Positions 34,260 through 43,336 are shown, counted from the stretch's first letter. The stretch: 64,000 nt of DNA from DATHZQ01 sp963823505 (GCA_963823505.1 CAWGLY010000005.1:1240001-1304000), one strand, 5' to 3'. Notes: generated from the letters alone by a model not told the origin. A program made the numbers and translations.

Positions 34260-34970
34260 ATGCACTCCGAAAGCGTCGCCGTTGTCACCGGGGGAACAGG
34301 CGCCCTCGGGCGGGCTCTCGTCCCTGTGCTGGTCCGCCGCAATTTCCGACTGGCGGTGACCTACCTGATCCCCGGCGAAGCCCAAGATCTCGAGGAGCTG
34401 GTCGACTTCGATGAGGACCGTGCGCTGCTGCGCCGAGTGGATTGCACGGATCCCGAAGCAGTGAACCGGCTGATGAAGGAGACCGCGGCGACCTTCGGCC
34501 ACATCAACGTCGTGTGCTCCCTCGTTGGCGGTTGGGCAGGAGGGCGGGACGTGAGCGAAACCGACGACGTCCGCTTCGACCGGATGCTCGACATCAACCT
34601 ACGGTCCGCGTTCTACACGCTCAGGGCCGCGATCCCCCACTTGCTCGAAGCCGATTGGGGCCGGCTGATTGCGGTGGGCAGCAGGGCCGTCCACGACTCG
34701 CCTTCCGGACAGGCGGCGTTCAACATCGCCAAGGCCGGCGTGGTTGCCCTCGTCAAGACCCTCGGCAACGAGCTGGACGGCACCAACGTGACCGCCAACG
34801 CCATCCTCCCCTCGGTGATCGACACGGAAGACACCAGAGCTGCACTCCCCTACGCCGACTACGTGCGATGGCCCAAGCCGGCGGAGATCGCCTCGGTGCT
34901 GGACTTCCTGGCGAGCCCCGCTGCGGCCGTCATCAACGGCGCCGCCATCCCCGTGTACGGGCAAACATGA
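34260..34970 (+). CDS. SDR-family protein lacking catalytic tyrosine
   Basis: A 236-residue SDR-fold protein. The cofactor loop TGGTGALGRAL starts near residue 10, DINLRSAFYTLRAA and GRLIAVGSRAVHDSPSG supply Asn and Ser141, but the Y-x3-K motif reads F154-NIA-K158: the TTC codon encodes Phe where the proton-donating Tyr should be. The usual NAG motif is also replaced (CSLVGG). It may be a binding or regulatory protein, or use another donor. It follows the PIG-L gene by 74 bp, same strand. Confidence 0.85.
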   Translation: MHSESVAVVTGGTGALGRALVPVLVRRNFRLAVTYLIPGEAQDLEELVDFDEDRALLRRVDCTDPEAVNRLMKETAATFGHINVVCSLVGGWAGGRDVSETDDVRFDRMLDINLRSAFYTLRAAIPHLLEADWGRLIAVGSRAVHDSPSGQAAFNIAKAGVVALVKTLGNELDGTNVTANAILPSVIDTEDTRAALPYADYVRWPKPAEIASVLDFLASPAAAVINGAAIPVYGQT

Positions 34971-35007
34971 GCACATCACGGACTCCGTTTCAGCACGGCG
35001 ACTCGCT

Positions 35008-35868
35008 GTGAGCGACAGCGAGGGCCTCAGCTCCGAGGAGATGATCCGGCGAGCGCGAGAAGCTTTCACTCGCCCGAGCACGGATCCCTCCTACGACGAG
35101 GACAAAGAGCGCTCGTCATCCCCGTCAGGCGACATGATCGCGGCGAGGATCCGACCAGGATCCGCCCCGGCTCCGGCCCGCGAGGAGCCGTCGTCGAGAG
35201 AGCGCATCGACCGTGCCGGATTGCCCGACGTCCCGATCCCCGAGATCCCACGGCCGAAGAAAGTGCAACAGCCGGTTCCGCCGAGACCTGCGGTGCCCCG
35301 ATTGAGGCGTCCCACCGTCCCGCAGCCGACCGACCTGATCGCCGATGCAAAGACAACGGCGCAAGACCAGCTCAAGCGCCGCGGTCGCGGAGCGTTTGGG
35401 ACTCTGGTCCAGGTCATCATCGCCGGGGTGCTCGCCCTGATCGTCCTGGGCATCTTTGCGGGAGACGAGGAGGGCAGCGACAATTCGCCCACAGTCTCGG
35501 AGGTGCCGGTCACGGACGTCTCTGCCGGCACGTGCTTCAACGACGCCGGCTCGCTCGGCTCCGGCACCGTGACAGCCGTCGACTGCACAGAGGAGCACCG
35601 ATTCGAGACCATCGGATCCGTGGTGCTCGCCGCCGGGGAGTACCCGGGAGAACAGGCCGGCGCCGAGGAGGCGTTCGACATCTGTCTTGGAGCGTTCGAG
35701 CAGTATGTGGGGGCGAACTATGCAACGTCGATCTGGTGGCTCGACGCAGCACCTCCTTCTGAAAGTCGCTGGGACGGTGGCGATCGTGTTGCGCACTGCT
35801 ACGTCTACCAACTCAGCGGCGAAGAGCCGATCTTCGTGACGGGATCCGCCAAGAGCGATGGTCGCTGA
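35008..35868 (+). CDS. Septum-formation-domain membrane protein A
   Basis: A 286-residue protein. Residues 1-120 are a Pro/Arg/Ser-rich disordered cytoplasmic segment with a SEEMIRRAREAF start, followed by one TM (~130-150) and an extracytoplasmic septum-formation-type domain (Pfam Septum_form pattern): AGTCFND, VDCTEEHRFETIGSV, GEYPGEQ, and a final WDGGDRVAHCYVYQ. Four cysteines are placed for two disulfides. GTG 35008 is the start. It overlaps the paralogous gene downstream by 11 bp. Role in division is inferred from the family name only. Confidence 0.75.
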   Translation: MSDSEGLSSEEMIRRAREAFTRPSTDPSYDEDKERSSSPSGDMIAARIRPGSAPAPAREEPSSRERIDRAGLPDVPIPEIPRPKKVQQPVPPRPAVPRLRRPTVPQPTDLIADAKTTAQDQLKRRGRGAFGTLVQVIIAGVLALIVLGIFAGDEEGSDNSPTVSEVPVTDVSAGTCFNDAGSLGSGTVTAVDCTEEHRFETIGSVVLAAGEYPGEQAGAEEAFDICLGAFEQYVGANYATSIWWLDAAPPSESRWDGGDRVAHCYVYQLSGEEPIFVTGSAKSDGR

Positions 35869-36346
35869 GGGTGCTGAGCCGGGCGGACATCGCTGGGGTT
35901 CGGTCGTGCTCCCACTGTTGGTCATCATCGGATTTGTCGTAGCGGCGATCCTCGTCGCCGCCCTGCTCGATGGCTCCCGTTCTGCGGGTTCCCTCGATGC
36001 CGGCGAGTGTGTCCTCGCTCCGGAAAGCGATCAGGTGCTCGAAGTCGACACCGTGCCATGCTCTGAGCCCCACGAGCTCGAGGTCATCGGGGCGGTGACG
36101 CTTGACGGCGACACCTATCCCGGCGATCAGGGCGCCTTTCGCCGAGCCCTCGCGGCCTGCGAGCCGGTATTCGAGGACTATGTCGGTGAGGATTATGCGG
36201 CGTCCGTGTGGGTTCTCAACGTGTTCACGCCCACGGGCGAAGGGTGGGACGACGGGGAGCGCACGGCCACCTGCCTGGTGTTTCAGTTCGACGAATCGCT
36301 CGACTACGCCTCGGTGACAGAATCGGCCAGGAAGAGCAGGGGGTAG
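35858..36346 (+). CDS. Septum-formation-domain membrane protein B
   Basis: A 162-residue paralogue of the preceding gene without its long disordered region: TM at ~15-38, then the same outer domain (DAGECVLAPES, VPCSEPHELEVIGAV, DTYPGDQGAFRRAL, WDDGERTATCLVFQF). The cysteine positions match those of protein A. It starts inside the end of the previous gene (11-bp overlap), so the two are coupled and probably form a complex or a sequential pair on the membrane. Confidence 0.75.
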   Translation: MVAEGAEPGGHRWGSVVLPLLVIIGFVVAAILVAALLDGSRSAGSLDAGECVLAPESDQVLEVDTVPCSEPHELEVIGAVTLDGDTYPGDQGAFRRALAACEPVFEDYVGEDYAASVWVLNVFTPTGEGWDDGERTATCLVFQFDESLDYASVTESARKSRG

Positions 36347-36367
36347 CGCCACTGCGGACGCTCCTGA

Positions 36368-37204
36368 TCAGGAGCGAGGCGCCAGGTCAGGAGAGCGGAC
36401 CGCTTCTCGTGCCGCCTCGGCGCCGGCTTGGAGAGCGACGGCCACTGCGTCCCCGTGCAGCAGCGCGGAGGCGAAACCCGCAAAGAAGCCGTCGCCCGCT
36501 CCGTTGCTGTCGACCGGCTGGGCGGGTTCGGTCGCGATGTCGCACCAACCGTCTGCGGTGTAGGCAGACGCCCCTGCCGCCCCATGAGTGCACACCACCA
36601 ACTCGGCACCGGACCGGATCCTTGCCTCGGCGAAGGCCCTCCAGTCGCGCAGGGCCGTGGTGCTGAGTTGGAGATAGGTCGCAGCCTCGATGAAGTCCCG
36701 GTGGTAGGGATTGGCGCCGTCGTAGTCGTGGATGTCGATCCACAGGGGTATTCCGAGCTCGGCCGCTATCGGCAAAAAGCCGCGACAGTGATCGAAGATC
36801 GTCACGGCCACCAGATCGGCATCCGCCATCTGCTGCCGCATTGCATGGTGATCCACTTCGAGGTGACGGCTGCCGCTGCTGGCGAAGATGGAGATCCGGT
36901 CGCCCGACCCGTCCATCAGGTTGACGTGGCGCATCGTCCCTGCCGGATCATCGACCGTCGTCAGCTCGACTCCGGCGTCGCCGAGGAAGGCCCGGACCTT
37001 GCGACCGTACTCATCGGTGCCGAGAGCGGCCCACAACCTGACCTGCCATCCGAGGTGGCGGAGGTTGAGTGCCTTGCCTGCCCCGCTGGAGCCCACCGTC
37101 TCGTAGCTGCGCGCCGCAAAGAGGGTTTGAGGCCGAGGCTCCGGCAGCTCGTCGAGGTACAGCATGTGGTTCCACGAGGCACCACCGAGAATCAGCGCTC
37201 TCAC
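36368..37204 (-). CDS. PfkB-family carbohydrate kinase
   Basis: A 278-residue sugar or nucleoside kinase of the ribokinase/PfkB superfamily. The N-terminal GSSGAGKALNLRHLGWQV carries the glycine-rich sugar-binding loop, and the C-terminal signature DSNGAGDGFFAGF contains the catalytic aspartate (usual form D-T-x-G-A-G-D). Substrate unknown. It is on the minus strand, convergent with the septum-domain genes and 26 bp downstream of the small VOC gene, with which it may be co-transcribed. Confidence 0.88.
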   Translation of the reverse strand: MRALILGGASWNHMLYLDELPEPRPQTLFAARSYETVGSSGAGKALNLRHLGWQVRLWAALGTDEYGRKVRAFLGDAGVELTTVDDPAGTMRHVNLMDGSGDRISIFASSGSRHLEVDHHAMRQQMADADLVAVTIFDHCRGFLPIAAELGIPLWIDIHDYDGANPYHRDFIEAATYLQLSTTALRDWRAFAEARIRSGAELVVCTHGAAGASAYTADGWCDIATEPAQPVDSNGAGDGFFAGFASALLHGDAVAVALQAGAEAAREAVRSPDLAPRS

Positions 37205-37230
37205 GATTCAGCCGGCAAGGGTGGGTGCCG

Positions 37231-37593
37231 TCATGCCTTCACGAGGCAGAACGGGTGACCCACAGGATCGAGGTAGACCCGCCACTCGTCAGGTGAAGGC
37301 TGGCTGGCCGTCTTGGTGGCGCCTATGGCCAGGACCGCAGCCTCGCCAACATCGAGATCGTCGACGTCGAAGTCGAGGTGCGCCTGCTGCGGGCTGCCGT
37401 CCGGCCAATCCGGCGGTTCGTAGTCTGCGACCTGCTGAAAAGCGACCGTACCCACCCCGGTTTCGAGCTCCACCCAATCGTCCGAGCCGGCATCGCTACG
37501 GATCTCCCCGCCGGTGATGCGGTGATAGAACTCGGCCAGGGCAAGCGGATCGGGACAGTCGAGGGCAACCAGACTGTATCTCGCAATGACCAT
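37231..37593 (-). CDS. VOC/glyoxalase-like protein
   Basis: A 120-residue single-domain VOC protein: SLVALDCPDPLALAEFYHRI, AHLDFDVDDLDV and YLDPVGHPFCLV are the characteristic two-module pattern of the glyoxalase-like branch. Metal ligands are plausible but the reaction is unknown. It is adjacent to the PfkB gene (26-bp gap) and its upstream gap holds an element with 12-bp inverted ends. Confidence 0.85.
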   Translation of the reverse strand: MVIARYSLVALDCPDPLALAEFYHRITGGEIRSDAGSDDWVELETGVGTVAFQQVADYEPPDWPDGSPQQAHLDFDVDDLDVGEAAVLAIGATKTASQPSPDEWRVYLDPVGHPFCLVKA

Positions 37594-37623
37594 GCTGCCT
37601 CCCTAGGTGTGACAAGCGGGGAC

Positions 37624-37713
37624 ACTGCTGATCAATGTCAGTTCGAACTCGTGGCCGAGTTCGTGACAAGGCACGGTGTCGGACCCGCGAGGTCTCACGA
37701 TTTGATCAGCAGT
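37624..37713. repeat. 90-bp element with 12-bp terminal inverted repeats and inner hairpin
   Basis: ACTGCTGATCAA (37624-37635) is the exact reverse complement of TTGATCAGCAGT (37702-37713). Inside, TGTCA (37636-37640), CGAACTCG (37644-37651), a TGGC loop, CGAGTTCG (37656-37663) and TGACA (37664-37668) form a second strong hairpin. The element fills most of the gap between the VOC gene start and the permease end. It looks like a MITE, an insertion-sequence remnant or a structured RNA. Confidence 0.75.
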
Positions 37714-37716
37714 CTC

Positions 37717-38514
37717 TTAGCTGCGTATCGAGTACTTGCGGACCGAGATCGGGCCGAAGACGGCGATGATCACAACGATCCAGATCAGGGTGTACACGAC
37801 CGGGTTTTGCAGCGGCCAGGCCGTGGGCTCTGGGGTACCAGGCGGGATGTTGCCGAACAGCTCGCGAGCCGCCTGGGTCACCGCGGAAACAGGATTCCAC
37901 TCCGCAAAGGTCTGCAGCACTCCGGGCAAATTCTCCGCAGGCACAAAGGTGTTGGCGACGAAGGTGAGCGGGAAGATCACCACGAACGACGCGTTGTTGA
38001 TCACTTCGACACTGGGCACGATCAACCCGACGTACGCCATGATCCACGAAAACGCATAGGCAAACGCGAGTAGCAGCACGAAACCGGCGAGGGCATCGAC
38101 CACGCCATTGTGGATCCGCCAACCCACCAGCAGACCCGTGAGCGCCATGATGATCAGCGAAAGGACGTTGTAGATGACGTCACTGGAGGTGCGGCCGACC
38201 AACACCGCCGACCGCGACATCGGCAGCGAACGAAAGCGGTTGATGATTCCCTTCTGCATGTCGTCGGCAAGCCCCGCACCGGTGAACGTCGCCCCGAAGA
38301 TGACGGTCTGGGCGAAGATGCCGCCGATGAGGAACTCCCGGTAGGAGCCGCCGGGAATCTCGATCGAGTCGCCGAACACAAAAGCGAAGAGCAGGACGAA
38401 CATGATCGGCGAGATCAGGACGAACATGAGTACTTCGGGCACTCGCTTGATCTTGATCACGTTGCGCTTGGCGATGACATGACTGTCGGCCACGCCCCAC
38501 ATGAGTTCGTTCAT
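37717..38514 (-). CDS. ABC-2 type multidrug exporter permease (DrrB-like)
   Basis: A 265-residue inner-membrane permease with about six helices. RNVIKIKRVPEVLMF at the N-terminus and the ABC-2 signature (GLVDDMQKGIINRFRSLPMSRSAVLVGR-type block) mark the DrrB/NodJ branch. Its start overlaps the ATPase stop by four bases (ATGA). Together they would export drugs, lipids or other hydrophobic compounds. Substrate is not predictable. Confidence 0.9.
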   Translation of the reverse strand: MNELMWGVADSHVIAKRNVIKIKRVPEVLMFVLISPIMFVLLFAFVFGDSIEIPGGSYREFLIGGIFAQTVIFGATFTGAGLADDMQKGIINRFRSLPMSRSAVLVGRTSSDVIYNVLSLIIMALTGLLVGWRIHNGVVDALAGFVLLLAFAYAFSWIMAYVGLIVPSVEVINNASFVVIFPLTFVANTFVPAENLPGVLQTFAEWNPVSAVTQAARELFGNIPPGTPEPTAWPLQNPVVYTLIWIVVIIAVFGPISVRKYSIRS

Positions 38515-39491
38515 CGGCTGACCTCCGCCGTCGGGCTTGCGGCGTCATCGGTCTCGGCAGCGTGACCGGTGATGCTGAGAAAGACGTCGTCCAGGGTCGG
38601 CCTGCGCAACCCCACGTCATAGACGGCGATGCCTGCGTCGCCGATCGCACGCAGCGCCTCGGCGAAGACGGCGGTCCCGCCGCTGATGGGGGCGACAAGC
38701 ACTCGGGAGCGCTGATTGACTTGGAGGGCGCCGATGGCGTAGCTCTCCAAGATGGATGTGGCCTCCGGGAGGTTTTGCGGCAACGTGACGGTGACTTCGA
38801 TGCGCTCGCCACCGATCATCGACTTGAGCTCGTCGGAGGTTCCGTGAGCGATCTCCTTGCCGTGGTCGATCACCACGATGTCGTCGGCCAGTTGGTCGGC
38901 CTCTTCGAGATACTGCGTGGTGAGCAACACAGTCGTGCCCTTACCGACCAGCTCACGGATGACGGTCCACACGTCCGTGCGGCTCCGCGGGTCGAGACCT
39001 GTCGTGGGTTCGTCGAGGAACAGCACCGGCGGCTCGGCAACGATGGCGCCGGCGAGGTCGAGCCGGCGGCGCATGCCTCCCGAGTACGTCTTCACCGGCC
39101 GGTCGGCAGCTTCGGCGAGATCGAATCGATCGAGCAGCTCACGGGCCCGGACGCGGGCGTTGGCCCGACCGAGCCGGTAGAGCCGCCCGATCATGTCGAG
39201 ATTCTCGAAGCCGGTGAGGTTCTCGTCGACGGCGGCGAATTGGCCCGACAGACCGATCCGCTTCCGGACGGCGGCCGGGTCTTTGACGACATCGGCGCCG
39301 GCCACGGTGGCACTCCCGGCTGTCGGCATGATCAGCGTCGTCAGAATCGACACCGCCGTGGTCTTGCCGGCCCCGTTGGGACCCAGCAGCCCGAGGATGG
39401 TCCCCTCGGGGACCATCAAGTCGAGGCCATCGAGAGCTATCACGTCGCCGTAGTGCTTGACGAGACCTGCGGCCTCAACTGTGCCGTTCAC
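38511..39491 (-). CDS. ABC exporter ATP-binding protein (DrrA-like)
   Basis: A 326-residue ATPase: Walker A GPNGAGKTT near residue 41, Q-loop LSGQFAAVD near 85, signature TYSGGMRRRLDLA near 140, Walker B VLFLDEPTTGLDP near 160, followed by a C-terminal DrrA-type domain (RRPTLDDVFLSITGH). It energises the adjacent permease and overlaps its start by four bases. DrrA homologues give daunorubicin/multidrug resistance, but the real substrate here is unknown. Confidence 0.93.
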   Translation of the reverse strand: MNGTVEAAGLVKHYGDVIALDGLDLMVPEGTILGLLGPNGAGKTTAVSILTTLIMPTAGSATVAGADVVKDPAAVRKRIGLSGQFAAVDENLTGFENLDMIGRLYRLGRANARVRARELLDRFDLAEAADRPVKTYSGGMRRRLDLAGAIVAEPPVLFLDEPTTGLDPRSRTDVWTVIRELVGKGTTVLLTTQYLEEADQLADDIVVIDHGKEIAHGTSDELKSMIGGERIEVTVTLPQNLPEATSILESYAIGALQVNQRSRVLVAPISGGTAVFAEALRAIGDAGIAVYDVGLRRPTLDDVFLSITGHAAETDDAASPTAEVSR

Positions 39492-39943
39492 GAGTGCTCC
39501 CTCATTGCCGCACCAAGATCGGCAACACTACATGGAGCCTGTGACACATTCGGCAGGTCCACGGCCCGTAGGGCCCGATCAGCAACTGGCTGGTGCTGGG
39601 GGTTCCGCGTACTTGGACACGGAGCAGGAGTGACACCGCAGACGTGGGCCGTTCCGTGGCCGTGGCGCGGACACGCAGCGCCGCGCTGTCGAGGCATCGG
39701 GCGACATCGCGCCGATCTGGCGATGGCATTCGGCGCGGGGGACTCGTCACTGAGCTCGGGGCGACCGGAATCCTGTGCCTGATGCCGGCGCAATCGTGCC
39801 GGACAGGTCGAGGACCCGGCGAAGTGCGTACCGACCACCGCGTCGCCCCCGGACGCAAAGGCCCTCCCCGGCGTGGTTGCCGAGGATCTCGGCTTTCGCC
39901 CGTCAACACCGTATGGATAGATGCAAGCTGTGGGTGGTCGGGT
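39492..39943. other. No gene recognised
   Basis: About 450 bp between the ABC ATPase start and a small minus-strand ORF. Long open frames here are Arg/Pro/Ser-rich shadows with no domain. It presumably holds the promoter of the ABC operon; the rest may be decaying sequence. Confidence 0.6.
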
Positions 39944-40129
39944 TCAGTGGCCCCAGCGTCCGGAGCGGTACAGGAAGTCTTCGAACCACACAGCGATCCA
40001 AGCCATGTGCCCGGTGAGCGTGGCGAGCGACAGCACCGCCGTGAGCGCCAGCACGAACAGCGCCATCCCGATGGATACACCGAAGATCGCCGGCATCTCC
40101 TGCACCCGGGCCATCACGTTGTCGAACAT
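39944..40129 (-). CDS. Small single-pass membrane protein
   Basis: A 61-residue protein, MFDNVMARVQEMPAI..., with one long hydrophobic helix (~12-35) and an aromatic amphipathic C-terminus (WIAVWFEDFLYR). ATG 40129 has GAGGTGA eight bases upstream. It lies 10 bp after the end of another small protein; the pair follows the LuxR-type regulator on the same strand. No family is recognised. Confidence 0.6.
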   Translation of the reverse strand: MFDNVMARVQEMPAIFGVSIGMALFVLALTAVLSLATLTGHMAWIAVWFEDFLYRSGRWGH

Positions 40130-40139
40130 CGCGCTCACC

Positions 40140-40325
40140 TCACCGGCCCGTGGTGCGGGCGACGCCTGGCGATAGCCGCCCCCGCACCGCAGTCCAGAAC
40201 TGGAACCTGCGCCGAGGCGGATCAGGTCGGAGCCGCTCATTGCGGCGGATGACCTGCTGGATCGCCGCCTCGCGGTACAGGTTCTCCATCACGTGGCTGT
40301 GATATGGCATGCTCATCGGCACCAT
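40140..40325 (-). CDS. Small cationic protein
   Basis: A 61-residue basic protein (MENLYREAAIQQVIRRNERL ... RRRFQFWTAVRGRLSPG) with no membrane helix. ATG 40325 has AGGAG five bases upstream; upstream alternatives lack it. It is paired with the membrane protein 39944-40129 and sits 90 bp downstream of the LuxR regulator. No family is recognised, and function is unknown. Confidence 0.55.
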   Translation of the reverse strand: MVPMSMPYHSHVMENLYREAAIQQVIRRNERLRPDPPRRRFQFWTAVRGRLSPGVARTTGR

Positions 40326-40414
40326 CACGTCTCCTGACATCGCGTACCGCCACCGTACGAAACCCACCGGGCATCCGCATCGGGACGCGACCCCCAAGTT
40401 GGCGGAACCAACCC

Positions 40415-42985
40415 CTAATTCAGACCACCGGCGATACCAAGCTCACGGGCCCTCACCGCCGCCTCCTCGCGGGAAGCGACATCGAGCTTGGCGAAGATGG
40501 CCGACACGTGATGCTCCGCGGTTTTTGTCGACACGAAGAGGCGTTCTCCGATTTCGGCGTTGGAGCAGCCGGCAGCGATCAGTTGGAGGACCTCGTGCTG
40601 GCGTGCCGTCAACCCGGCGGGATGACGCCGTGTCGTTGGCCGCGGTCCCCGCGGGATGTGGGCCACACCGAGCGTATGCATCCGGCGGCGCACCCGAACG
40701 CCGGCGGGCTTGGCTCCAAGTCGGTCGATGATGCCCAGCGCCTCCGCTGCGGCGGCTGCATCGCCATCGGCAAGGGCACACGCCTCCTCGTACGGGCACC
40801 CGATCTCACGCCAGGCGTCAGCAGCGCCTCGCCAATCTCCATCGATCTGTCGGCGGAACGGAACGGCACGCACTGCTGCCGCAACCCACCCGTTCGCTCG
40901 CCACTGCCAGAAGACGATTTCATCCGTCACCCACGGTTGCGGCATCGCGACGGCCGCATCCAGAACCGGCGCGATAGCAGCCGCAACCGCCTCGAGATCG
41001 TCGCGCAGCCATGCGTATTCCGCTCGCCCCACCGCCACCGGCCCCATCCGCTGCAACTCGCCAGTCGCAACAGCCTGCTCCCACGCTGCGTCCAGCAGGT
41101 CACGAGCAGCGGTGTCGCCGCGACGCGTGGCGATGCGCGCCAGGGTCGACAGCGCAGGCAGTGTGGTGATGCCGGGCGCTGTTGGCCGAGCCAGTACCCA
41201 TCGAGCCTCCGACTCAGCGTCGTCCCACCGGCCAGTCTCGAAGAAGAGTCGCGCCCGCTCCGCCTTCAAGTAGTACAGGTCGCCGTGTATTTCACGGCTG
41301 CCGGTGAATTCAATGCCGTCCTCGAGGAGCTCTGCCGCCGGTGCGTAATCGCGCACGTCGAGCATGGTCCAGCCGATGTTGCTGTAGGCGCGCGCCGCAT
41401 GCTCGTCGAGGCCCTCTGCAAGCGAGAGATCGAGGCTCTGCCGAAGCTGCACCCAGCCGGACTCGTCGCCGATCCGGAACCGGGCGCTTCCGAGGTTGTT
41501 GAGCGCATGCGCTTCGGCGCCAGGATCGCCGACGCTGCGGGCGGCGTCGATGGCACGCCGAGCCCATGCAATGGCCGGGTCGGCGTCATGGGCAAGCATA
41601 TGGAGCTGAGCGAGGTTGCTGTACGCCATGGCCAACTCGCTGCTTGGTTCGATCAACTCCAGCACCTCGACGGCGTCTTCGCCAGAGCGCAATGCGTTCT
41701 CACGCTCGCCGCGCCACCAGTGGACACGCGAGATCCATCGCAACATCGCACCCTCGCCGCGACGATCGCCGAGTCGGCGATAGAGCCCAAGCGCCTGCTC
41801 CGCAGCCTGAAGCACGGCGGATTGATCATCGACGAAGTAGCACTCCGCCGTGTAGTCGGAAAGGACCGCCACCCGCTCGGTTTCGTCGAGACGACCGAGG
41901 TGAGGGAGCAATCGCCTGTAGTGTGAGTAGGCCTCGCGGTGCGCGGCCGCCGCCCGGGCGCTACGTGCCGCCGCCAGCGCAAACCGCACGAGAGCATCGA
42001 TATCGCCCGCCCCCTCTGCGTGATGCACCAACCGGGCCGGGTCGACGGCGGATCCGTCGAGGGCTGCCACCACCATGCGGTGGAGCTGCCGAGCCTCAGC
42101 AGGATCCAGCGAGTCCTCCACTGCCCGCCGGGAGAGTTCGTGCCGGAACCACACGGCGCTCGGACCAACCTCGAGCAGACCCTGCCGGCGACATTCCTCG
42201 ACCGATGAGGCGGCGGCGCCGAGCAACATGCGCTCGCACCTACCCGGTACGATCGCCACCACTTTGGCAACGTGGCGGGCCTCTTCCCCGAGCCGGGCCA
42301 CCCGGGCGAGAACGGCGTCGGCGATCGTCGCAGGCACCTCCCCCGCGGGTGCCGCAAGGAACTCGGTCACCAAGAAAGGGTTGCCTCCAGTGAGGGCGAA
42401 AACCTCTGCCCCGCGTGACTCCGACCCGGCAAGGCGGCTGACAGCAGGCCCGCTCAACCCGCCCAGGTCGATGCGGCGCACCGAATCCGGCGGGACGTCG
42501 CCGATCACCTGGCGCAGCGGATGCCCGGTGCTCACCTCGTCGCTTCGGTACGTGACCACCAGCGCCGCCCGGACGCGCCCCATCCTCCGACCCAGGTACT
42601 TGATCAGATCGAAGGTCGCGTCATCTGCCCAATGCGCATCCTCGATAACCACCACCGTCGGCCGCCGGCCCGCCGCCAGCACGTCGAGCAAGGACGCATA
42701 CGCCGCAACGCGTTGCTCGCCGCCTCGGAAGGCCTCGATGTCCACGGCGAGATCACGAACGATGTCGTGAAACGGTCCAAGCACGATAGGGGTGATGAGA
42801 TCGTCGCACGCTCCCCACACGATGCGCGCATCGTCTGCGACCCTCGCAGTCCACTCGGTCACGAGGCGGGTCTTGCCGATGCCGGCTTCGCCGGCAACGA
42901 ACGCCACCGATCCCCGGCCGGCACTCGCATCGGTCAGCGCGGCATCGAGAGTCTCCAGTTGCCGGTCGCGTTCGAGGAACTCCAC
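40415..42985 (-). CDS. LAL-type LuxR transcriptional regulator (AAA-TPR-HTH)
   Basis: An 856-residue regulator. An N-terminal AAA/STAND ATPase has Walker A GEAGIGKTR near residue 33 and a Walker B-like VVVIEDAHWAD near 108. A long TPR-like middle (~350-720; repeated ALNNLGSARF/AYSNIGWTML units) leads to a C-terminal LuxR helix-turn-helix: LTARQHEVLQLIAAGCSNAEIGERLFVSTKTAEHHVSAIF. Family members respond to an effector and switch nearby genes; the two tiny ORFs downstream are the only same-strand neighbours. GTG 42985 starts MEFLERDRQLETL. Confidence 0.93.
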   Translation of the reverse strand: MEFLERDRQLETLDAALTDASAGRGSVAFVAGEAGIGKTRLVTEWTARVADDARIVWGACDDLITPIVLGPFHDIVRDLAVDIEAFRGGEQRVAAYASLLDVLAAGRRPTVVVIEDAHWADDATFDLIKYLGRRMGRVRAALVVTYRSDEVSTGHPLRQVIGDVPPDSVRRIDLGGLSGPAVSRLAGSESRGAEVFALTGGNPFLVTEFLAAPAGEVPATIADAVLARVARLGEEARHVAKVVAIVPGRCERMLLGAAASSVEECRRQGLLEVGPSAVWFRHELSRRAVEDSLDPAEARQLHRMVVAALDGSAVDPARLVHHAEGAGDIDALVRFALAAARSARAAAAHREAYSHYRRLLPHLGRLDETERVAVLSDYTAECYFVDDQSAVLQAAEQALGLYRRLGDRRGEGAMLRWISRVHWWRGERENALRSGEDAVEVLELIEPSSELAMAYSNLAQLHMLAHDADPAIAWARRAIDAARSVGDPGAEAHALNNLGSARFRIGDESGWVQLRQSLDLSLAEGLDEHAARAYSNIGWTMLDVRDYAPAAELLEDGIEFTGSREIHGDLYYLKAERARLFFETGRWDDAESEARWVLARPTAPGITTLPALSTLARIATRRGDTAARDLLDAAWEQAVATGELQRMGPVAVGRAEYAWLRDDLEAVAAAIAPVLDAAVAMPQPWVTDEIVFWQWRANGWVAAAVRAVPFRRQIDGDWRGAADAWREIGCPYEEACALADGDAAAAAEALGIIDRLGAKPAGVRVRRRMHTLGVAHIPRGPRPTTRRHPAGLTARQHEVLQLIAAGCSNAEIGERLFVSTKTAEHHVSAIFAKLDVASREEAAVRARELGIAGGLN

Positions 42986-43336
42986 GAACCGATGGTATGC
43001 GCAAGAACGTGTCCAATCCTCCCGCCAGCCGTCCTCAATCCGAGGGATCCTCTCACGTCAAGAGGCGTGGTCCGTCCGCCATCCAGCGCGTCGATACCTG
43101 CGACGAGCTGCGTCAAGGATGGGCTGCAATCTCGGTGCGAACCGAACTCGACCTCAGCATGAGTCTCACGCAACGCCGGCACGAAGTCGCAGGGTCACCG
43201 CAGCCAACGGAGCCAGGAAGGCGCCCAGCATGCGAACCATGACTGCAGGCTGAATGGGCCGGGACCGACGGTGGCGATCCCGAGGAAAGCCGGCATCTAT
43301 CGCAGCGATCCGCAGCGACCCTCTAGGGTCACCCGG
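42986..43336. other. No gene recognised
   Basis: About 350 bp between the divergent starts of the LuxR regulator and the acetyltransferase. Open frames here show no domain. It should hold both promoters; I see no convincing -35/-10 pair or repeat. Confidence 0.5.

Noticed and set aside
39502..40080. 192-residue minus ORF downstream of the small membrane protein
   Set aside because: Arg/Pro/Ser-rich and without family match; overlaps a better small ORF in another frame.
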